DNA of 64,000 nucleotides, from positions 21,689-85,688 of the forward strand of contig NZ_JAGQED010000021.1 of the NCBI RefSeq assembly GCF_018304965.1, given 5' to 3'. Positions 54,929 through 62,258 of the stretch are shown here, in pieces. Every line of letters begins with the position of its first letter. Position 1 is the stretch's first letter. A program made the translations under genes and the position numbers. Below the pieces are notes generated by a model that was not told the DNA's origin, did not search any database, and saw nothing but the letters and a program-made list of their open reading frames with translations. The DNA comes from Collimonas antrihumi (GTDB lineage: Bacteria > Pseudomonadota > Gammaproteobacteria > Burkholderiales > Burkholderiaceae_D).

Positions 54929-56708
54929 ACTCTATTCAAACAAGCCTGACCTGTTTGAGCCCGTGGACTTTGTGCAAGGCTTGAATGTTGTTATGGCAGA
55001 AATCCGTCTGCCGGAAAACCGCGAGAAGGATACCCACAACCTTGGGAAGACCACTCTGGGGCGCCTGCTCGACTTCGGGTTCTTGGCCGGACGCGATGCT
55101 AAGTTCTTTCTCTTCAAGCACCTTGATCTCTTCAGAGACTTCGTCTTCTTCCTGGAGATCGAGCTTGAAGATGCTTCGTTCCTGACGATAAGGCGGGGCG
55201 TGGAGGAAGCGACGAAGATCAGCTTCAAGAAGCACGAAGCCGGACACCAGGACTTTTCGTCCTTGTCGATTCCAGAATGGGATCATCAGGAGGTAGCGTT
55301 TGATCGCGCACGCGATCTGCTCGATGGCTTGCTCGATTGGCGCGCACTCAAACCGTGGTCGTATCGCAAAGGACTCGGTTATCTATTGCGCTCGCAGGAA
55401 GACTTTCGCGAGGTGTTTCAGCTACGCAAATTTGCATCCAAGCATGCCGACTGGAAGCCGTTCCTTGCACACATGCTGGGCTTCGATGCGAAGTTGATTG
55501 CCTTGCACTACGAGAAGGAAGACGAACTGTCCAAAAAGCAGGACATCGCACAGACCATCAAGAACGAACTGGGCGGTTCCATCGAAGACATCAGCAAGAT
55601 TGAAGGCATCCTCTTGCTCAAGCAGAAGGAAACCGAGAAAAAACAGAAGTTGCTCGATGCTTTCGATTTTCGTGCTCAGGACAAGGACCGGACCAAGCAG
55701 TTGGTCGATGATATCGACGAACGTATCGCGGCACTCAACAGCGAGCGCTATTCCCTGACTCAGAACAGGAAGAAGATACTGACGTCGCTGGAAGAAGATC
55801 AGATCCTGTTCAATCCAGATGAAGCGCAGCGCTTGTTCGAGGAAGCTGGTGTGCTCTTCAAGGGACAGGTCAAAAAAGACTTCCAGCAGTTAATCGCCTT
55901 TAACCGGGCAATCACGGATGAGCGCCGCGGCTACCTTCAAGAAGAGCGTGCAGAGGTCGAGGCCGAGCTGAAGCGGGTCAACGCGGAACTTGGCGTTCTG
56001 GGCAAGAAGCGCTCCGACATGCTTTCGTTCCTGAGTGAAACCGACATTTTCGGCAAGTTTCGGCAAGTTTCGGACGAGATGGTAACGCTCCGCGCCGACA
56101 TCACTTCCTTGGAGCGGCAGCGTGGCTTCCTGCATCGCTTGCAGGAGTTGCGCGCCGACATTAGGGCACTGACTGAGGCGTGCCGGCATCTGCAAACCCA
56201 GATAGAAGCCGATGTCGAGAAACAGAACTCGGACCAAAACAGTTTATTCTCGTCGATTCGGGTCTATTTCAGTGAAATTGTCGAGGAGGTTATCGACCGC
56301 AAGGCATTGCTGAGTGTCTCCCCTAATCAATCGGGACATCTTGAGTTCAAGGCGGAAATTCTGGATGAATCCGGCAACGCGACCAGTGCCGACCTTGGAT
56401 ACACATATCGTAAGTTGCTGTGCATTGCGTTCGACCTTGCCGTATTGCGCGCCCACCTCGATGACAAGTTTCCGCGCTTCGTTTACCACGACGGTGTATT
56501 CGAGTCACTGGATGACCGCAAGAAGGAGAACCTGCTGGTGATCATTCGTCGCTATGCAGAGCTTGGCTTACAGTCCGTCATAACCCTAATCGATTCAGAC
56601 CTGCCAGCTCGGAACCGCGAAGAATCTGTATTCACCGCAGATGAAATCATCTTGGTCTTACACGATGAAGGAGACCAAGGGCGTTTGTTCAAGATACGAG
56701 CATGGTGA
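54915..56708 (+). CDS. DUF2326 SMC-like ATPase of the ABC-3C system
   Basis: The 597-residue protein has an N-terminal half of an ABC ATPase with a short Walker A (NLGKTTL, K45), a central coiled coil (about residues 200-460: repeated Lys/Glu/Arg/Leu heptads) and a C-terminal half with DLGYTYRKLLCIAFDLAVL and a Walker B-like FVYHDGVFESLDD (His-Asp where most have Asp-Glu). This is the DUF2326 branch of SMC/RecN/Rad50-like proteins. It should sense DNA or its ends and drive the effector. Last gene of the operon. Confidence 0.88.
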   Translation: MKLSRLYSNKPDLFEPVDFVQGLNVVMAEIRLPENREKDTHNLGKTTLGRLLDFGFLAGRDAKFFLFKHLDLFRDFVFFLEIELEDASFLTIRRGVEEATKISFKKHEAGHQDFSSLSIPEWDHQEVAFDRARDLLDGLLDWRALKPWSYRKGLGYLLRSQEDFREVFQLRKFASKHADWKPFLAHMLGFDAKLIALHYEKEDELSKKQDIAQTIKNELGGSIEDISKIEGILLLKQKETEKKQKLLDAFDFRAQDKDRTKQLVDDIDERIAALNSERYSLTQNRKKILTSLEEDQILFNPDEAQRLFEEAGVLFKGQVKKDFQQLIAFNRAITDERRGYLQEERAEVEAELKRVNAELGVLGKKRSDMLSFLSETDIFGKFRQVSDEMVTLRADITSLERQRGFLHRLQELRADIRALTEACRHLQTQIEADVEKQNSDQNSLFSSIRVYFSEIVEEVIDRKALLSVSPNQSGHLEFKAEILDESGNATSADLGYTYRKLLCIAFDLAVLRAHLDDKFPRFVYHDGVFESLDDRKKENLLVIIRRYAELGLQSVITLIDSDLPARNREESVFTADEIILVLHDEGDQGRLFKIRAW

Positions 56709-56776
56709 TGGCGTACTGTGTGCCCTATGGGGTCAGCACTGTTCGCTGATCAGCTGGATAAAAGTAAACCGCCGAC

Positions 56777-56884
56777 CTAACCCGCTTCTTCTTTAAATTC
56801 CGGGTAAAACGTTGGGTATTCATGGACTTCCTCCTATGGCTATATCATAGGTCAGAAGTGTCTACCAGACCGGGTGCAGTCCGC
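56777..56884 (-). pseudogene. Remnant of an IS3-family orfA
   Basis: On the minus strand an AGGAGG ribosome site precedes ATG at 56823 and the codons MNTQRF; after one missing base the frame continues PEFKEEA, the start of IS3-family OrfA, and then reads a stop. The upstream end (GTCTACCAGACCGGGTGCAGTCC on the plus strand, to about 56882) may be the IS terminal repeat. The rest of the IS is gone. Confidence 0.6.
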
Positions 56885-57018
56885 CCTTGTTCGGAATGGT
56901 CGTCAGAACTCAGATAGCATGTCCGCCATCTCGCCCCGGAGAGCTGCATGCCATGTACTGGATTAATTTCACGCTCAACTATAGGCTTAAACTTCAAGCT
57001 GCTCGCGCTTACCTGGTG

Positions 57019-57306
57019 TCACTTTCTTACCGGCCCTAAGGCTGATTCAATTTCATTCACCTTCACGAACTCGACAAGCTCGATTTCGCCATTAATGAAC
57101 AGCTGAGCATGAGCTTCCTCTTTCGTCGACGGCTTGAAGCCCTCAAGACCCACAGATGCCCGCGCAAAATTAACGGCATCTTCGCGACGTTGGCGTTCGG
57201 CAGCAGAAACGGAGCACTTAATCGAACGGTGATCCAGTTCTGCGGCTTCGAGGACACTGGATCGTAATTCTGGTCCGCCCGGCAATGTCATCTGAATTTC
57301 TTTCAT
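57019..57306 (-). CDS. VbhA-like antitoxin without adjacent Fic toxin
   Basis: The 95-residue protein contains RREDAVNFARASVGLEGFKPS, with S51-x-x-x-E55-G56. This matches the [S/T]xxxE[G/N] inhibitory helix of Fic-toxin antitoxins such as VbhA. Fic toxins are normally encoded directly downstream; here about 300 bp of non-coding DNA with an IS remnant follow instead. It lies 25 bp after mobC on the same strand. It may be an orphan or an anti-Fic defence. Confidence 0.7.
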   Translation of the reverse strand: MKEIQMTLPGGPELRSSVLEAAELDHRSIKCSVSAAERQRREDAVNFARASVGLEGFKPSTKEEAHAQLFINGEIELVEFVKVNEIESALGPVRK

Positions 57307-57331
57307 GATCTCCCTTAAACTGGCAATTCAT

Positions 57332-57877
57332 TCATACTATATCCCACCTTTCGAGACTGGCACGAATGGCCGTACTGACAACATCAGTATGCTTATCAAT
57401 CTTCTCGCGCAATTGATCGATTGCCTGCTCAGTTACCGGCGCAAGATTACCTTCATTTAAACGCTTGGCAATCTGATTCAAGTTTCGTCCGATGGAAAGC
57501 AATTGGTAATTCGACTCACCAAGAGCGTCAATTTCGCTCATGCTGAACTGCGGTTCGCGAGTAAGTCCGGCACGGATTGCATCAATGATCCATCGGCGTT
57601 GGGAACAGCGTTCAAGGTCGGCCCTCTCCAAAACAGCGGCTTTCTCAGATTGGGTCAGCAGAATTTCAAATCGCACCTTAGGTTCGTCGCTTGGAGCTTC
57701 ATGCACCTGTTGATAAATTTTTGGCTGCGGGAATGCACTGGCTTTTTCAAGCTGTTGCTCGATAGCTTCTTTGATAGCAGCACCAGGCGTCTTCCCTAGA
57801 CCAACACAGTAGTCAATCCAGCGGGCTTTCAGGTCGGCTCCTAGGTGAATATTCATTGCCCGACTCGGTTTATCCAT
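57332..57877 (-). CDS. mobC: MobC-like mobilisation protein
   Basis: The 181-residue protein has an N-terminal ribbon-helix-helix-like region (RAMNIHLGADLKARWIDYCVGLGKTPGAAIKEAIEQQL) and the MobC signature SNYQLLSIGRNLNQIAKRLNEG near residue 128. MobC proteins help melt oriT for a relaxase. It is read away from the candidate oriT at 57920-57962, the usual layout. No relaxase gene follows within the window. Confidence 0.82.
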   Translation of the reverse strand: MDKPSRAMNIHLGADLKARWIDYCVGLGKTPGAAIKEAIEQQLEKASAFPQPKIYQQVHEAPSDEPKVRFEILLTQSEKAAVLERADLERCSQRRWIIDAIRAGLTREPQFSMSEIDALGESNYQLLSIGRNLNQIAKRLNEGNLAPVTEQAIDQLREKIDKHTDVVSTAIRASLERWDIV

Positions 57878-57919
57878 AACGATTCCACGGGTTGGTCAAA
57901 AGAGTGATAAACATTTAAT

Positions 57920-57965
57920 CGCACTTTGTGCGCACACAATACCGGCGGTTAGCCTATCCTGCAAT
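57920..57965 (+). other. Candidate origin of transfer (oriT)
   Basis: CCTATCCTGC (57953-57962) contains the MOB-P/RP4-type nic consensus YATCCTG|Y, with the predicted nick after G57961. A hairpin CGCAC-TTT-GTGCG (57920-57932) lies 29 bases before it. The site is 76 bp upstream of mobC. Motif match and context support the call; nicking is not shown. Confidence 0.65.
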
Positions 57966-57985
57966 AGTCCTCGTACTTTTACGTT

Positions 57986-58001
57986 TTTGGTCATGACCAA
58001 A
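57986..58001. promoter_or_regulatory. Palindromic operator candidate 1
   Basis: TTTGGTCATGACCAAA, a perfect 16-bp palindrome, followed 8 bases later by GCACGTC. The same core recurs at 58282-58297 and with a paired change at 58069. Confidence 0.65.
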
Positions 58002-58068
58002 TAAATCTGCACGTCGCTGGCTCGCTCTGCATCAGCGCTGCCACCAGCTTCATCAGTTCCGCTGGAAA

Positions 58069-58084
58069 TTTGTTCATGAACAAA
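58069..58084. promoter_or_regulatory. Palindromic operator candidate 2
   Basis: TTTGTTCATGAACAAA, the same palindrome as at 57986 with G to T and C to A changed together so symmetry is kept. Confidence 0.6.
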
Positions 58085-58278
58085 CTTAACTTCGCCGCCC
58101 CTGTCCGGCTCTTGCGTTGCTTGTCCCCTTTCAACGATTGGTGCCGGCGTCCCTTCAATCCATCGGCCAGCTCAGAAACTGTTTTGCACGTAATTTCAAG
58201 GTCTTTGGCACATCAAGCCGACAATCACTTGTCGGGACGTGTTCCGCGATGTGCATTTACCGCTGCTAGTCACCTTCA

Positions 58279-58300
58279 AAATTTGGTCATGACCAAATTT
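58279..58300. promoter_or_regulatory. Palindromic operator candidate 3
   Basis: A perfect 22-bp palindrome with core TTTGGTCATGACCAAA (58282-58297), followed by GTGCACGTC as at copy 1. Probably bound by a plasmid-type repressor that controls mob and transfer genes. Confidence 0.65.
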
Positions 58301-58411
58301 CCGATGTGCACGTCAGAGTCAAATATTCGAGTTCATGATGTGGTGACTGGCATCAAATGCGACACCGTTGCTTGTCACCATCGACTAAACAGCGCCAAGA
58401 TGAGAAAATTG

Positions 58412-58440
58412 GGTATGCCAAAGCATAGTGTTTTGGCATA
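58412..58440. promoter_or_regulatory. Inverted repeat upstream of the RNA-like elements
   Basis: GTATGCCAAA (58412-58421) and TTTGGCATAC (58431-58440) are perfect arms around 9 bases. It may be an operator or the stem of a terminator-like hairpin; no T-run follows. Confidence 0.5.
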
Positions 58441-58477
58441 CAACAATGAACAAAACGAACGCTGATTTTTATGCCCC

Positions 58478-58580
58478 AAGAACGCCTCGGCGTACCGGGT
58501 GCGGCCCCGAAAAGAACGGGCCTGACAGGTGGGAAAGTAGCTCATAAGAGCCACCAGACAAGCAGCGGAAAGACGCGCCG
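58478..58580 (+). ncRNA. Structured RNA-like element, tandem copy 1
   Basis: About 103 nt in the leader of virB5. Predicted stems: ACGC/GCGT with loop CTCG (58482-58493); GGCCC/GGGCC (58503-58507 with 58518-58522); GGTG/CACC (58528-58531 with 58552-58555) enclosing GCTC-ATAA-GAGC; and GC-GGAAAGAC-GC at the end. Copy 2 keeps these stems with paired base changes, which supports RNA folding. I cannot name the class. Confidence 0.6.
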
Positions 58581-58595
58581 TATAGACCACATCCA

Positions 58596-58693
58596 AAGAA
58601 CGCCTCGGCGTACCGGATACGGGCCTTAAACAAGCCCTGACAGTCGGGAACAGTAGCTCGCAAGAGCCGACAGACAGGCCGGAAAGACGGCCC
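58596..58693 (+). ncRNA. Structured RNA-like element, tandem copy 2
   Basis: About 98 nt, starting with the same AAGAACGCCTCGGCGTACCG as copy 1. Stems: ACGC/GCGT; GGGC/GCCC (58621-58624 with 58634-58637); GTCG/CGAC (58643-58646 with 58668-58671) enclosing GCTC-GCAA-GAGC (GNRA loop); GGCC-GGAAAGAC-GGCC. It ends about 20 bases before the virB5 ribosome site, so it is probably in the mRNA leader. Confidence 0.6.
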
Positions 58694-58726
58694 GGCGTTC
58701 GCCCTCAACCTTTTGGAGTGGCGAAC

Positions 58727-59452
58727 ATGAAAACTCTCTATATCTCTTTCCTTCTGGCCAGTGGCATTCTCATGTCCTCGGTCGCTCACGCTCAAATTCC
58801 CGTCACTGACGTTGCTTCCATCGGAACACAAGTCTCGAACCAGATCGAGACGATTGCGAAGTGGAAAATACAGTACGACCAGATGATTAGCCAGATTGAC
58901 CAAGCCAAGCAGCAATACCAATCGCTAACTGGCTCGCGTGGCCTCGGCAACATCATGAACAACCCTGCCATGCGTGATTATCTGCCGGGCGACTGGCAAG
59001 CGGTTTACGATAGCGTGAAGAATGGCGGTTACTCGGGTCTCTCCGGCACCGGGAAAAGCGTCTATGACGCGAACAAAATCTATGACGCCTGCGGGCAACT
59101 TACGATTACACAGCAGCGGACGGCATGCGAAGCACAAGCGGTAAAGGGTTCACAAGACAAGGGATTTGCCCTCGATGCGTACAACGTTGCAAAGAGCCGG
59201 ATCAATCAGATTGACCAGCTCATGCAGCAAATCAACCAGACCCAAGACCCGAAAGCCATAGCAGAGCTACAAGCTCGGATTGGCGCTGAGCAGGCAAATA
59301 TCCAAAACGAGCAAACGAAGCTGCAAATGTATTCGATGGTCGCTGCTGCGGAAGATCGAGTGCAAAAGCAACGGCAGCGGGAACTTAATGCGCAAGTCGT
59401 TGATAAGCGCGGCTACCCAACCCTGCAAATTGTTAACCCACTGTCAAAGTAA
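58727..59452 (+). CDS. virB5: Type IV secretion protein VirB5 (minor pilus subunit)
   Basis: From ATG 58727 (TTGGAG upstream) the 241-residue protein has a signal peptide (LYISFLLASGILMSSVAHAQ) and a helical body rich in Gln (IGTQVSNQIETIAKWKIQYDQMISQIDQAKQQYQSLTG), as in VirB5/TraC pilus-tip proteins. The C-terminal tail VDKRGYPTLQIVNPLSK is shared in form with the EexN-like protein. It opens a four-gene unit with virB6. Confidence 0.88.
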   Translation: MKTLYISFLLASGILMSSVAHAQIPVTDVASIGTQVSNQIETIAKWKIQYDQMISQIDQAKQQYQSLTGSRGLGNIMNNPAMRDYLPGDWQAVYDSVKNGGYSGLSGTGKSVYDANKIYDACGQLTITQQRTACEAQAVKGSQDKGFALDAYNVAKSRINQIDQLMQQINQTQDPKAIAELQARIGAEQANIQNEQTKLQMYSMVAAAEDRVQKQRQRELNAQVVDKRGYPTLQIVNPLSK

Positions 59453-59462
59453 GGGGAAAATC

Positions 59463-59936
59463 ATGTTTTACGTTCTAACACTTGTTCCCGTCTTAATGGT
59501 CGTCATAGCGATTTATCGCTATTGGGTCAGCGTTCGCAGAATCGGTTATTTCGATGAAGTTGTACGGCGTGCGCCTAACTGGTTGCCTTTAGACGGCGTG
59601 GCGGTCGGTGCTGCCGGTTTTGTGGCGTATTACGCCGCAATGAACTGGTGGGGGTTCACAATTCCCATGCTGAATACAGAACCACTGCCCGCATGGGCCA
59701 ATATGTTTATGGCTGTCTTGTCGTGCTTTGCCTGCATGGGCTTGGCCTACTTCAACGCCGGCATGCGGTTTGATCGTCCGTCGTGGATTGGCATGCGTGA
59801 AAGCGCCATCCGAAGCGTTGCCGCCCTGCGCGTCATTGATGCCCTGGAGCTGGCCCGCCTACTCGAAATCGCTCGACAGAATGAAGCTAAATCCGGCCAC
59901 GTAATCGAAGGCGAAGACTGCGAGGTGCGCAAATGA
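59463..59936 (+). CDS. Membrane protein of the T4SS operon, unknown function
   Basis: From ATG 59463 (GGGG upstream) the 157-residue product has three hydrophobic segments (FYVLTLVPVLMVVIAIYRYW, LDGVAVGAAGFVAYYAAMNWW, MFMAVLSCFACMGLAYF) and a cytoplasmic-looking tail. I do not recognise it. It lies 10 bp after virB5 and overlaps eexN (ATGA), so it is part of the transfer operon. Confidence 0.75.
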   Translation: MFYVLTLVPVLMVVIAIYRYWVSVRRIGYFDEVVRRAPNWLPLDGVAVGAAGFVAYYAAMNWWGFTIPMLNTEPLPAWANMFMAVLSCFACMGLAYFNAGMRFDRPSWIGMRESAIRSVAALRVIDALELARLLEIARQNEAKSGHVIEGEDCEVRK

Positions 59937-60196
59937 AAATGCTCTTTGCTTTTCTGTTCGTTACAACTATGACCTTGGTCGGTTGCGCCGAAAAAACCCC
60001 GGTGCAAACCATCGATTGGTACAAAACCCACGAAGTCGAGCGGCTGGCTATGATCGAAAATTGCAGCGCAAATCCGGGGGAGCTGGCGGCTTCGCCCAAC
60101 TGCATCAATGCCAAGACAGCAGCCAATCACATCGCAGTTGATAAGCGCGGCTATCAGAAATTGACTCCCATCAATCCACTGAAAGGAGGTAATTAA
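59933..60196 (+). CDS. eexN: EexN-family entry-exclusion lipoprotein
   Basis: The 87-residue lipoprotein has lipobox LVGC near residue 18, then TIDWYKTHEVERLAMIENCSANPGELAASPNCINAKTA, the EexN pattern with two cysteines. EexN blocks entry of related elements into the cell. The end VDKRGYQKLTPINPLKGGN matches the tail of VirB5. virB6 starts at the next base, with its ribosome site inside this gene. Confidence 0.88.
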   Translation: MKMLFAFLFVTTMTLVGCAEKTPVQTIDWYKTHEVERLAMIENCSANPGELAASPNCINAKTAANHIAVDKRGYQKLTPINPLKGGN

Positions 60197-61249
60197 ATGG
60201 AATTCTCTTTATTCCAGTGGATCGGCGGAAGCGTCGATGCAATGCTAAACACGTTTATCACGCAAACCGCATCCAATGTAATTCTTGGGTTTCAACTTCT
60301 CGTCCTAACCGGCGTCACTCTTTACATGACACTAACCGGCTATGCCATTTCAACCGGGGCAGTTGAACAACCATTTCAGACATTTATAAAGCAGTGCATC
60401 AAGATTTCAATTATTTCTGCTTTTGTAATGATGGCAGACTCTTACACGTTCACCGTCGTTTCTGCCATGCAAGGTCTTGAATCTGGCATAGCAGACATCA
60501 TGTCTAGCCCCAATGCTCAATCGGCAAATATCTATCAAGTATTGGATAAGTCGGTTAGTTCTGGTCTTGATGTTGCTTATGACATGATGGGTAAGGCCGC
60601 AAAACGTGAGTTCTATGAAATTGGGCAAATGTTTTGGGACTTGATAAATGCCCTCATGATGGCAATTGCGGTTTTCCTAATTCACTTGCCGGCCGCCGCA
60701 ACAATCATCATGGCAAAGCTCGGGCTTGGCATCCTCCTAGGGATTGGCCCGCTCTTTGTCGCAGCATTGATGTTTCCTATAACTGCACCTTGGTTCGACA
60801 AGTGGTTTCAGCAAGCGATGACGTTCATTCTTGAAATTGCAATCGTGATGGTCGTTGTTACGGTGGGTGTCGCGCTCTATAAAAACTTGTTTGAAAAAGT
60901 AATCGTGACAGGTGCTGACAATCCAATTGCATCCTTCGTCCAAATCATTGCCCTGGCACTCATCATTTTGTTTGCACTGAAAAAGACAAGTGGATTAGGC
61001 GCGCAAATTGCCGGCGGCATCTCGTTCGGTGCAGTAACATTCCGCAGCATGGCCGAAGGTGTTGGAAATGTCGTCAACCCAAAAACGACGCGCCGGGATA
61101 TGCAATCGGGAATGATGGTCACAGCAGGCCGCACCAATCACCTAGCCGCAGGTAACACGATGTGGAACCCTGCCTATAAGCAACATGTCTTATCCAACTT
61201 GGGGAAAAATTGGGGGGCCGCGAAAGGCGGGAAAGTCGGCCAGGACTGA
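60197..61249 (+). CDS. virB6: Type IV secretion protein VirB6 (TrbL/VirB6 family)
   Basis: The 350-residue inner-membrane protein has about six helices and the central loop typical of VirB6 (KLGLGILLGIGPLFVAALMFPITAPWFDKWFQQAMTFILEIAIV). It helps form the T4SS channel. Its TGA lies in the 7-bp duplicated target of the TIR element, so the gene is intact but its terminator has been moved 950 bp away. Confidence 0.9.
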   Translation: MEFSLFQWIGGSVDAMLNTFITQTASNVILGFQLLVLTGVTLYMTLTGYAISTGAVEQPFQTFIKQCIKISIISAFVMMADSYTFTVVSAMQGLESGIADIMSSPNAQSANIYQVLDKSVSSGLDVAYDMMGKAAKREFYEIGQMFWDLINALMMAIAVFLIHLPAAATIIMAKLGLGILLGIGPLFVAALMFPITAPWFDKWFQQAMTFILEIAIVMVVVTVGVALYKNLFEKVIVTGADNPIASFVQIIALALIILFALKKTSGLGAQIAGGISFGAVTFRSMAEGVGNVVNPKTTRRDMQSGMMVTAGRTNHLAAGNTMWNPAYKQHVLSNLGKNWGAAKGGKVGQD

Positions 61250-61251
61250 AC

Positions 61252-62203
61252 TGTATTAGCTCAGACTTGACCTGACACAAGCTGTCAGATGAGTTAGAGT
61301 CCTCATTCAGCACTACCGCCTGGCGCTTTGTGGTAAGGCTAAAACGAGTCGATGGTACTCGATACCAATGGCTGCTTAACCCCCTACTTAAAATAACGAT
61401 TACAAATGGAAGGATTACGACATGTCTAGATGCACTGCACCAGTAAGAGGCCATCGCACAGCGAGCGCCGCGGCGGACTGCCCGGCATGTAGTAGCCGCA
61501 GCAGCTACCGGTCATACCTGTCATATTCACCCCCTTCCTACCCCTCGTCGGGGAGCAGCGGGGGCGGCCGGAGCAGCGCCGGCGGGTCTGGTAGCAGCGC
61601 AAAGCCGCGCTGGTCGCGACCAGGTTCGTCCGTGGTGTATACGCCAGCCGAGGTGCGAACGCTTACGCCGGTCCGCGACAACGTTGAGAAGCGAGTGTCC
61701 GTGCCCGATCTTCGGGACGTCTTTCTTTGCCACGCGTGGGACGACCGGAAAGGGGCCGCCCAAGAGCTGCATGATCTGCTCGAGTCGCTCAATGTCTCAG
61801 TTTGGTTCAGCGAGAAGGATGTCGCCCTCGGCACGTCGTTGCTCCGTGAAATCGACAAAGGGCTGGCGAAGTCGAGAGTCGGGATCGTGCTGGTGACCCC
61901 CGCGCTACTGAGCCGCGTCCGAGGAGAGGGCATCGCCGACAAAGAGCTTTCCGCACTCCTGGCGCGTGACCTGCTCGTTCCCATCGTTCACGACACGACG
62001 TATGACGCTCTCCGCGAAGTCAGCCCCCTGCTCGGCTCAAGGAGCGGCCTGAGCACTGCAGAAGATACGATGGCAAATATCGCGGCCAAGCTCGCCGAGT
62101 TGGTTGCCCCCTAGCTTTATGCCCACAAAAGCGACAGACCGTTTAGGAGCGGGAGCTGCCGGTCGCCGGACCTCATATGTCAGGTCAAGTCTGAGCTAGT
62201 ACA
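61252..62203. mobile_element. 952-bp transposase-free element with 26-bp inverted repeats and 7-bp target duplication
   Basis: Left repeat 61252-61277 and right repeat 62178-62203 are inverted copies with one mismatch in 26 (TGTAYTAGCTCAGACTTG... ends). Directly outside, ACTGAAC is present at 61245-61251 and 62204-62210. Inside is one gene, a TIR-domain protein. No transposase is encoded, so it must move by help from another element. Ends are of TGT...ACA form; the family is not assigned. Confidence 0.88.
61422..62114 (+). CDS. TIR-domain protein with N-terminal zinc-ribbon-like motif
   Basis: The 230-residue protein begins with a Cys/His motif (C4, H11, C20-P-A-C23), then a Ser/Gly/Pro-rich linker (about residues 24-75), then a TIR domain: DVFLCHAWDDR, VWFSEKDVALGTSLLREIDKGL, VGIVLVTPALLS and ADKELSALL, in which E175 is the likely catalytic glutamate of TIR NADases. 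Bacterial TIR proteins act in antiphage systems by consuming NAD or making signal nucleotides. The GC-rich coding differs from the AT-rich virB genes around it. Function as defence is inferred. Confidence 0.85.
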   Translation: MSRCTAPVRGHRTASAAADCPACSSRSSYRSYLSYSPPSYPSSGSSGGGRSSAGGSGSSAKPRWSRPGSSVVYTPAEVRTLTPVRDNVEKRVSVPDLRDVFLCHAWDDRKGAAQELHDLLESLNVSVWFSEKDVALGTSLLREIDKGLAKSRVGIVLVTPALLSRVRGEGIADKELSALLARDLLVPIVHDTTYDALREVSPLLGSRSGLSTAEDTMANIAAKLAELVAP

Positions 62204-62232
62204 ACTGAACGTCTGTTCACCTCGATCTGTTA

Positions 62233-62258
62233 ACGGCCTCGCTTCGGCGGGGCTTTTT
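62233..62258 (+). terminator. Terminator of the virB5-virB6 unit
   Basis: GCCTCGC-TTCG-GCGGGGC stem followed by TTTTTCTTT. It is 22 bp beyond the right target duplication, so before the TIR insertion it ended the virB6 transcript. Confidence 0.85.

Noticed and set aside
55360..56260. Possible fusion or frameshift in the DUF2326 gene because of the CGGCAAGTTT repeat at 56051
   Set aside because: The frame stays open through the short direct repeat and the coiled coil continues, so the gene appears intact.
58070..58465. 131-codon frame in the mob-virB gap
   Set aside because: It crosses palindromic operators, has no ribosome site and shows no recognisable sequence.
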